Below are positions 36,150-44,800 of a DNA stretch of 64,000 nt, piece by piece. This DNA comes from Macrostomum hystrix. Taxonomy: Eukaryota > Platyhelminthes > Macrostomidae. A program made the translations under genes and the position numbers. Numbering within the stretch: the first letter of the stretch is position 1; each line of letters starts with the position of its first letter. Location of the stretch: contig CATNEN010000003.1 of NCBI GenBank assembly GCA_950097015.1, positions 12,057,501 through 12,121,500 on the forward strand. Direction: 5' to 3'. Below the pieces are notes generated by a model, which saw only the letters and a program-made list of their open reading frames with translations, made no database searches and was not told the origin of the DNA.

Positions 36150-37640
36150 ATGATTCACACCCTGGTTTTCCTATGATTCAAACTCTGGTTTAGCAATGAT
36201 TCAAACTCTGGTTTAGCCATGATTCAAACTCTGTTTTAGCCACGATTGAAATTCTGGTTTAGCCATGATTCAAAATCTGGTTTAGCCATGATTCAATCTC
36301 TGATTTTGCCATGATTCAAACTCTGGGTAAGCCATGATTCAAACGCTGGTTTAGCCATGATTCAAACTCTGGTTGGCCATGATTCAAACTCTGGTTTAGC
36401 CATGATTCAAACTCTAGTTTAGCCATGATTCAGACTCTGGTTTAGCCATGATTCAAACTCTGGTTTAGCAATGATTCAAACTCTGGTTTAGCCATGATTC
36501 AGACTCTGGTTAGCCATGATTCAAACTCTGGTTAGCCATGATTCAGACTCTGGTTTGCCATGATTTAGACGCTGTTTTTGCCATGATTCAAACGCTGGTT
36601 TAGCCATGATTCAAACTCTGGTTTAGCCATGATTCAGACTCTGGTTTAGCCATGATTTAGACGCTGTTTTTGCCATGATTCAAACGCTGGTTTAGCCATG
36701 ATTCAAACTCTGGTTAGCCATGATTCAAACTCTGGTTAGCCATGATTTAGACGCTGTTTTTGCCATGATTCAAACGCTGGTTTAGCCATGATTCAAACTC
36801 TGGTTAGCCATGATTCAAACTCTGGTTAGCCATGATTTAGACGCTGTTTTTGCCATGATTCAAACGCTGGTTTAGCCATGATTCAAACTCTGGTTTAGCC
36901 ATGATTCGGACTCTGGTTTAGCCATGATTCAAACTCTGGTTTAGCCACGATTCAGACTCTGGTTTAGCCATGATTCAAACTCTGGTTTAGCCATGATTGA
37001 AACTCTGGTTTAGCCATGATTCAAACTCTGGTTTAGCCATGATTGAAACTCTGGTTTAGCCATGATTCAAACTCTGGTTTAGCCACGATTCAAACTCTGG
37101 TTTAGCCATGATTCAAACTCTGGTTTAGCCATGATTCAGACTCTAGTTTAGCCACGATTCAAACTCTGGTTTAGCCATGATTCAGACTCTGGTTTAGCCA
37201 TGATTCAGACTCTAGTTTAGCCATGATTCAAACTCTGGTTTAGCCATGATTGAAACTCTGGTTTAGCCATGATTCAGACTCTGGTTTAGCCATGATTCAG
37301 ACTCTGGTTTAGCCATGATTCAGACTCTGGTTTAGCCATGATTCAGACGCTGGTTTAGCCATGATTCAAACTCTGGTTTAGCCATGATTCAAACTCTGGT
37401 TTAGCCATGATTCAAACTCTGGTTTAGCCATGATTCAGACTCTGGTTTAGCCATGATTCAGACTCTGGTTTAGCCATGATTCAAACTCTGGTTTAGCCAT
37501 GATTCAAACTCTGGTTTAGCCATGATTTAAACTCTGGTTTAGCCATGATTCGGACTCTGGTTTAGCCATGATTCAAACTCTGGTTTAGCCATGATGAAAA
37601 CTCTGGTTTAGCCACGATTCAAACTCTGGTTTAGCCGGTG
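36150..37640. repeat. 22/23-bp minisatellite
   Basis: About 66 copies of ttcaaactctggtttagcca plus tga, with shorter ggttagcc units. A cassette with gatttagacgctgtttttgcc recurs at about 36560, 36652, 36751 and 36832. Confidence 0.95.
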
Positions 37641-37880
37641 TGCTATGATTTATGATATTTTATTTACGAAATGAAAAAAATAAATTAAAAAAATCTTCAA
37701 TCACTACTGGCTGAAAATTAGTCTAAATGATTTGACGCAGTGCAGAATCGAACCCTAGCCTAGCCTAACCTATTCCTAGTGCCTACACATCGGCTATTCC
37801 GACTGTTGGTTAGTGGGTGCAGAAATCAGCCTTATAAAATGAATTCTCAAAGTTCTGGCTTTGTACAATGAAGTAAGAAA
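37641..37880. other. Spacer with a minus-strand tRNA-like trace
   Basis: A minus-strand gggttcgattctgc near 37744-37760 resembles a pol III B box and may mark a decayed SINE head; no matching A box is certain. Confidence 0.3.
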
Positions 37881-37899
37881 ATAGAGTACACTCAGTCTC

Positions 37900-38225
37900 G
37901 CGGTTGGTTGTGTACATTTATTTTAAATTTGTCTCCAGAGTGCAGGCTTCTAACTCAGTCAGCGAGGGGGTGTTGCGCAATTTGACGATGCAATTCCAAT
38001 TCAGCGGCAGTGAGTAAAATTCTCAATAGGCCAAGATGGTTTGACCTTTGAAAAATCATGTTTTTCGAATATTTAATCCCCTTGGCAATGGAATTAAGCT
38101 TAATAAAAATACGTGTAAAATTGTCCCCATATTTGGCATCTTTTGGTGAAGAAATGGTGAAAATTGGTTGAGCCGTTCGGGAGAAAATCAATTACAAGCA
38201 ACCAGGCAAGCAAGCAAGCATTTCA
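37900..38225 (+). mobile_element. Possible 3' end of a non-LTR element (RTE-like)
   Basis: The segment aaaattggttgagccgttcg, then a run of caagcaagcaagca and a tttttagtata terminus, resembles the 3' untranslated ends of many RTE-class LINEs and their SINEs. No reverse transcriptase frame is present, so it would be a heavily 5'-truncated copy. This rests on recalled general motif similarity only. Confidence 0.45.
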
Positions 38226-38346
38226 TTTTTAGTATAGTGTTGTGTGGGGAGGATTTATTAAAGTACACAATTTAGTGTATATTAATTTATTTCAAATTCT
38301 ATAATAGAAAGAGACACAAACGTACAGAATGCAACAATCAGGTGTC

Positions 38347-38610
38347 TCAGGTGTCAGTCGAAGCAGTCTTAGCATCCTGGTACTTAGTCATGCAGGTTCG
38401 CATATTACGCACCTGGTCCTGACACTTGCGCCAGTCCCTGCTCTCAGCCATGCATTCCATCACCGCATTGTGCTGGTCTAGACAACCGGTGCGTTTCAAC
38501 ATCGCCTCGAAAGCGTCTTCATCGTCGGCTCCTTCAACGCCTGAGTTAGTAGCTGGCGTCCTTTGCCAACTGTGCTGCTGCTGCTGCTGCTGCTGAGGTG
38601 TGTCAGACAT
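38347..38610 (-). CDS. COA4: COA4-like twin CX9C protein (cytochrome c oxidase assembly)
   Basis: Single-exon frame of 87 codons. After a poly-Gln stretch and an acidic linker, the C-terminal half has the CHCH fold signature: CLDQHNAVMEC and CQDQVRNMRTC, each exactly C-x9-C, with AESRDWRKC between them. Human COA4 has the same arrangement around a QDWRQC motif and the same length (87 residues). The cysteine pairs form two disulfides after Mia40-dependent import into the mitochondrial intermembrane space, where COA4 takes part in complex IV assembly. A minus-strand AATAAA at 38286-38291 is a likely polyadenylation signal. The start sits 269 bp from the divergent GTPase start. The Gln run (CAG repeats) at the N terminus is unusual for the family. 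Confidence 0.9.
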   Translation of the reverse strand: MSDTPQQQQQQQHSWQRTPATNSGVEGADDEDAFEAMLKRTGCLDQHNAVMECMAESRDWRKCQDQVRNMRTCMTKYQDAKTASTDT

Positions 38611-38879
38611 CTCTACAGATTCAGCTGTAATCTGAATTTAAACTCTGAAATAATTAAAACTGTCTTACTTTGAGGAAGTGCATGGGAGGTTCTCTTCGAG
38701 TATTTCCATAAATAGCTACCAAGCTAAATAATCAATTGCTACCATAGACAGCCATACCCGGTGCATTATAATTAAGGAACAAACATTTTTTTAATGTAGT
38801 CGTAGTTACGATTGCCCCCAAAACACTGAATGCGAAAAAAGAATGTGTCTAAATCAAGAGACCAGTTAATACAAGTACT
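38611..38879. promoter_or_regulatory. Short divergent (possibly bidirectional) promoter region
   Basis: Only 269 bp separate the COA4 start (minus) from the GTPase start (plus), so both promoters must lie here or the 5' leaders overlap. No TATA box is evident. Confidence 0.45.
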
Positions 38880-41800
38880 ATGTCATGCGTCAGAAGCTAC
38901 AGTCACGGCAGGATAAATCATGCTACTAGCGCTAACAGCCCAAGGCAATGGTATTACAAAGTGGTAGCTCTAGGCAACAGCGGTATCGGAAAGACCTGGC
39001 TAATTCAGACACTCGTAGCTGGACAGACGTCAACAGGTAAGAAAGATTAAATTAAAAAAATCTTCATGCTTCTTTGACTTGTCAGCTGTGATTTTGATAT
39101 TTGATTTAATGTTTTGGCACATGGATTAGAATTTATCTGCCCCAAATTGGCCAGATGTGCAACCGACAGTACAGCCACTGAAGGCTGCGTACGGCTGTTC
39201 AGTCCATGGACAGGGGGGCGCCACACTCAACCCTCAACTACAATTTAACAGCTTGGGTGAACTGAATCAATGCAGAGTTAAGTGTCTTGCTAAAGGACAC
39301 AAATTTATTCCAGTGTAGTCGGGAATCGAACCCCCGACCTTCAAGTCGTGAGTCCGACGCTGTAACCACTAGGCTACTAGCACCTTTCGGTAAATTTGGT
39401 ACATGTGTGTGTCCTATTGTAGCTTAGCAAAATGGGCTGTTGTGCAATTTGAGAACTAACCTCCAAGGTACCGCCAGAGTTTGCACTGCCTATCGATGAG
39501 AAATTCGGAACACACGTACAGTATCTGTGAGCGTGTGCGCTCAGAAGTCAGCGGGCTGCGGCTAAACTATAAAAACATAAAATTTAATTTTCAATCCAGG
39601 GGAGAATAAGGACAACAATACAGACAGCCAACAGACAAGCGAAGCGGTGGACTCGCAAGGAACCGTCGGTGTAACAGTCAACCTGAGCAAAGTTCTCCTA
39701 ATCGATGTTGAAACGAAGGTAGCGAAAATCGACTGCACAAAAGCAAGCAACTGTACAAGGAGCAACACAGTACTCTTAAACATTTGGGACACGTCCGGCA
39801 AGTCATCCTATCGCAATCTGGTCAGAAACTACATTCACGACGCGCACTGCATCCTGTTAGTCTACAATCCGTCGGAGGGTTCCGAAGCGGCTCAGAAATC
39901 ACTAGTAGACTGGTACAGATTTGTCAAGGAGGCGGCAAGCAATGGAGCAGTGACCAATGGACCAGATGGAGACACTGGCAGAGAATTGAAGAGCAGTATT
40001 TCAACGGGACAAGGTAAATAATGTTGCATTTTGAAAGGTGCATTCCCAGGGGGATGAGTGGCATAGTGTTTAACGCGGTTGCCGGTCGCACAAAGTGTTG
40101 TGTAATGATCGATGCTGGCTAGCCGATGTGCAGTCTTTCTCTTTCTCTCTCAGTGCACCTGCCCCCCAGTCCCCCATTGACGCGTACAATGTACATTGCT
40201 CACTGCACTTGACTAAACAATAATATATATATCGGCTCTCTGCCCATCGCTGGCTTTAAGCGTTTCGTAGCTCGCACACACTCGCCTTGACTTCTAACAT
40301 AACATGACGTCGCAAGTCTAAACTTTCTAGCAAGCCAGCATGGATGGATTGAGGCCGCCAGAGCCCATGATTTTTGACACCAATAGGGCAGACAACTGGA
40401 GGCGATGGATCAGTGCATTTGATTTCTACATGAAAGCTACGAAGAGGACTGAAGAAAGTGAAGAAGTGAAGATCGCTGTTCTCCTGACCGCGCTGGGATC
40501 CGATGGACAGGACGTATTCTCCACGTTTCCTGCAGACCAAGTAGCAACGTACGCAGCTGTAAAGAGTGCGTTCCAAGAGTACTGCGAGCCTCTGTCGAAT
40601 GAGACCTTTGAGCGCTACCAGCTTCGAACAAGAGTGCAAGGAGAAGCTGAGGACTTCGACCAATTCGTCGGCTCACTTCGCCAGCTCATCAAGCGATGCA
40701 ACTACAGCGAGCCAGCGAACAAGGAGACCATCGAGAACAGCGTCATTCGAGATCAGATCGTCATCGGTGCGAACGACCCAGCTCTGAGGGAGAGGCTTCT
40801 CCGCGAGACAAAGCTGACGCTGGACCGCGCCATCCAGATGGGTCGAGCGTCGGAGACTTCGAAGCGGCAGGCTCGGACCCTGGCCACAGCGCAGATCAGC
40901 CGAGCAACGCCTGCACCCGCGCCAGCGTCCGTCGAGGCAGTTCAAGGCCGAACCAGCCGGTCGCAGCCCGCCAGCAATGCCAAGTCGGCTCGCAGCTGCG
41001 GCTTCTGCGGACAGCAGCATGAGCGGCGCAAGTGCCCGGCATTCGGTAAGACCTGCAATAACTGTGGTCGCGCAAACCATTTCTCGTCCGTGTGCCGCTC
41101 AGCTAAGAAGGTCAACGAGCTGGTGGAGAACACCGAGACCGAGTCCGCAGGTGATGGCCCGGCTGCAGCAATCATGACCGTGGAGCAGCCAGGTGCTCGA
41201 ACCAAGGCGCAAACCGACAGCTCGGCGATGATGGTGTGCCTGACTGTCACGGACTCTGGAAGAAAGCTGCAGTTCAAGGTGGACACCGGTGCGGACGTCA
41301 ACGTGATCCCTCTGAAACGGCTGATCCAGCTCGCCCCTGCAGCATCGATTGAGCCGACATCTTGGACTCTGACAACGTACAACAAGCAGCTGCTGGACGT
41401 GGTCGGCATCACGTACTTGACTGTGTCTTCGCCCTGCCGGAAGAATGCCCGACTGCAGTTTGTTGTTGTCGGTGAGAACTCCACGCCCATCATCGGCTGG
41501 AAGTCAGCGATTGAGGAGCTGCAGCTGGTCAAGAAGCTGTTCTCGTTGCAGCAGAGTCTAAGCAGCATCAGCAAGGTGAGCAAGCAGCAGTTATCGGAAC
41601 TGAACTCCAGCCAGTTAAAGGCCAGCTTCCCAGAAGTATTCAACGGCGTTGGTTGCATGAAGCAGCCATACACCATTCAACTGTCGGACAACGCAGTGCC
41701 TAAAGTGCAGCCTCCTCGCAAGGTGCCATTTGCTGCGTATCAACCTCTGAAGTGCGAGCTGGAGAGACTGGAGAAGGAAGGAACGATCGCGCGAGTCGAC

Positions 41801-44800
41801 GAACCGACGCAGTGGGTCTCCAATGTGGCCATCGTGTGGAAGAAGGACGGCTCGATGCGACTGTGTCTAGATCCGACCTACCTGAACAGGTTCATCATCA
41901 GAGAGTACCACCCGATCCCCACCGCCGAGGAAGTTCGAGCTGCGACTGCTGGAGCCATCCTGTACAGCTCATTCGATGCGAACGAGAGCTTTCACCAACT
42001 AAAACTCGATGATGAAAGCTCCTTCCTGACCACGTTCCACACCCCGTTCGGCCGATATCGCTGGAAACGAGTTCCATACGGTCTCTCATCCATTCCCGAG
42101 GTCTTCCAGAAGAGAATGGAAGAAAACGTCACAAACAACGTGAGAAACTCTAAGAACTTCTTTGACGACATCATCGTGTGGGGAAGAACAGTCGAGGAGC
42201 ACGACCAAGCTGTGCGAGAGCTCCTGGAGCAGTGCAAGCGTGCCAAGGTGACACTGAACCCACAGAAGATGCGAGTCGGTGTCCAAGAGCTCAACTACCT
42301 AGGCGATGTGCTCAGCTCGGAAGGGTTGCGAGCAGATCCAATGAAGGTCAAAGCCATCAAAGAAATGATCCGGCCGAATGATGTTGAAGGTCTCACTTCG
42401 AAGAAGGAGCAGCTAAGGCGATTTCTCGGCTGTGTGACTTACCTGGCCAAGTTTTGTCCTCATCTTTCCGCTACTGCAGAGCCGCTTAGACACCTGCTCA
42501 AGAAAGACGTCATTTGGAGCTGGACGCATCAGCACGACGAGGCGTACGACTCGATCATCACGGAGCTGTGTTCTAACAGGGTTTTGGCTACATTTGACGT
42601 CAGCAAGCCAGTCACCGTGTCTGTGGATGCCAGCAAGAGCGGCATCGGTGCTGTGCTACTCCAAGAGGACCGTCCGGTTGAGTTCGCTTCATCAGCCATG
42701 ACTAAAGCTCAGCAGGCATACGCGCAGATTGAGAAGGAGCTCCTGGCTATTGTGTACGGCTGTAAGAAATTTCACCGCTACCTCTGGGGCCGCACTGTCA
42801 ATGTCCAGAGTGACCATAAGCCACTGGAGTCCATCTTAAAGAAGCAGCTCTGTGACACCACGCCGCGCATCCAGCGCTTGCTGCTGCAGCTGCAGCCCTA
42901 CGACATTCGTGTGAAGTACACACCAGGAAAGGAGCTGTACGTTGCAGACACGCTAAGCCGAGCTCACGGAAAGACGGACAGCCTGACGCTTCTGCTGGAG
43001 GAAGCTTTGGACGGACAAGTGCTAGCTGTGGAGCGATGCTTCAGTGGAGACCGCGAGATTCTGACAATGATCAAGAAGGCCACGGCTGCAGACCAGACGA
43101 GCCAGCGTCTGCAGGAGGTCATTCAAGCCGGATGGCCCGAGCATCGAAACCGACTACCTGACGATTTGAAAGTATTTTGGGATCTTCGCCATGATCTGAC
43201 TTTCGTCTCAGGACTCCTATGCCTGAAGGACCGCATCTACGTGCCAGCCGGCAGCGCCAGAAGCTCGATCCTAAGAATTTTGCACGCTGGACACCCTGGA
43301 ATCGTCAAGATGGACCTGAAAGCCAAAGATTATTTTTTCTGGCCAGGAATGCGCACCTGCATCGAGCGAACTGTCAGCCAGTGCGAGGCCTGCCAGCGTA
43401 ACATGAAGGCCCAGTCAAAGGAGACTTTGATGATCGTTGAAATGCCCGAGTTTCCGTTCCAAGTCTGCTCGACCGACTTGTTCGAGTTCCGTGGCGCTGC
43501 GCACCTGGTGTACGTAGACGCCTACAGCCACTGGATGAGCATCACCCGCCTGCGGTCGACAACAAGCCTGGCAGTAGTTCAGGTGCTCCAAGACCATTTC
43601 CAGAACTTTGGAGTGCCAGAGAAGCTCATCAGTGACAACGGGCCGCAGTTCACCGCAGGAGAGTTCCGCCAGTTCATGAACAGATTTCAAGTGGAGCACC
43701 GGACATCGAGTCCGGCCTACCCGCAGTCCAACGGCAAAGCAGAGCGATATGTGCAGACTGCCAAGAATATGATGAAGAAGTGCCAGGAGACTGGACAGAG
43801 CCTGGCACTGGCCCTTTTGCACTATCGCAACACGCCGGTCGGCAGCGGCTTCCCCAGCCCGGCGGAAATGGCGTTTGGCCGGAAACTGCGGTGCGACCTG
43901 CCGACAACGGTGCAAGATCTGCGGCCTCGGGAGACCTACGTGCATGCCAGCATCGAAGCATTCCAGAAGGAGCGGACCCGGGCAGCTCAGCTCTACAACC
44001 GCGGTGCGCGCGCACTTCGACGCTTGGAGGTCGGCGAGCCAGTCTGGCTTCAGTGCGATCGTCGGAACTGGGTGGCTGCCGAGGTCGACAGCGAGGTGGA
44101 CGGCAGCCCGCGGTCGTACTGGCTTCGCACGGAGTCGAGCCAGCTGCTCAGGCGCAACCGGCGGTTTATCAGGCCACGTGAGATCGGCGTGCCATTCCAT
44201 GAAAGCTACCCAGTGGCTGATGAGGATGTCAATCTGTCGGAGGCGGACGACCAGCAGGCACCGGTGCAACCGGCCGTGCAACCGGCCGTGCAACCGGCCG
44301 TGCAACCGGCGACAGAGCAGCCTGCAGAGCCAGTGCAGCCAGCTGAGGAGCCGGCATCTGTGCAACCGTGCTCAAGCTCGGACGACTCTGGGTTCCGGAC
44401 CAAGCGAGGTCGGCTTGTCCATCAGCCGCAGAGGTACCAGGCCTCGTGGTGAACTTTTGAGTGAAAAATGACTGTTGACTGAATTTAAATGAACTGGAAG
44501 CTCTTTTTAAGTTCCTATAATTTTGGTGAAAGGAGGTATGGCAGAAGTTGATGTGTTGTCTTTGCTGCTCAAGCGTGCGATTTAACAAACGGTCTAAAAT
44601 GATATTTTTCAACATTAATATTGTATTGTTCCATATGATCGTAAAATATTTCAATGTTTTTAGTTTTTCCCATTCAACTGTTTTCGTGCGACTCCATTCG
44701 TGCTACTATATTCGTTCTACTCTTTTCGTGCCATTATATTCGTACTTTTCAATGTAAGGAGGTGTTGTGTAATGATCGATGCTGGCTAGCCGATGTGCAG

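Noticed and set aside
39300-39387. Minus-strand tRNA gene
   Set aside because: A and B boxes are good, but the acceptor stem and cloverleaf are absent and a SINE body follows; this is a tRNA-derived SINE.
40673-44471. Several frames of 100-316 codons overlapping the gypsy gag-pol frame on both strands
   Set aside because: They are shadows of a GC-rich coding sequence; none carries recognisable motifs, while the 1370-codon frame contains the complete gag-pol motif series.
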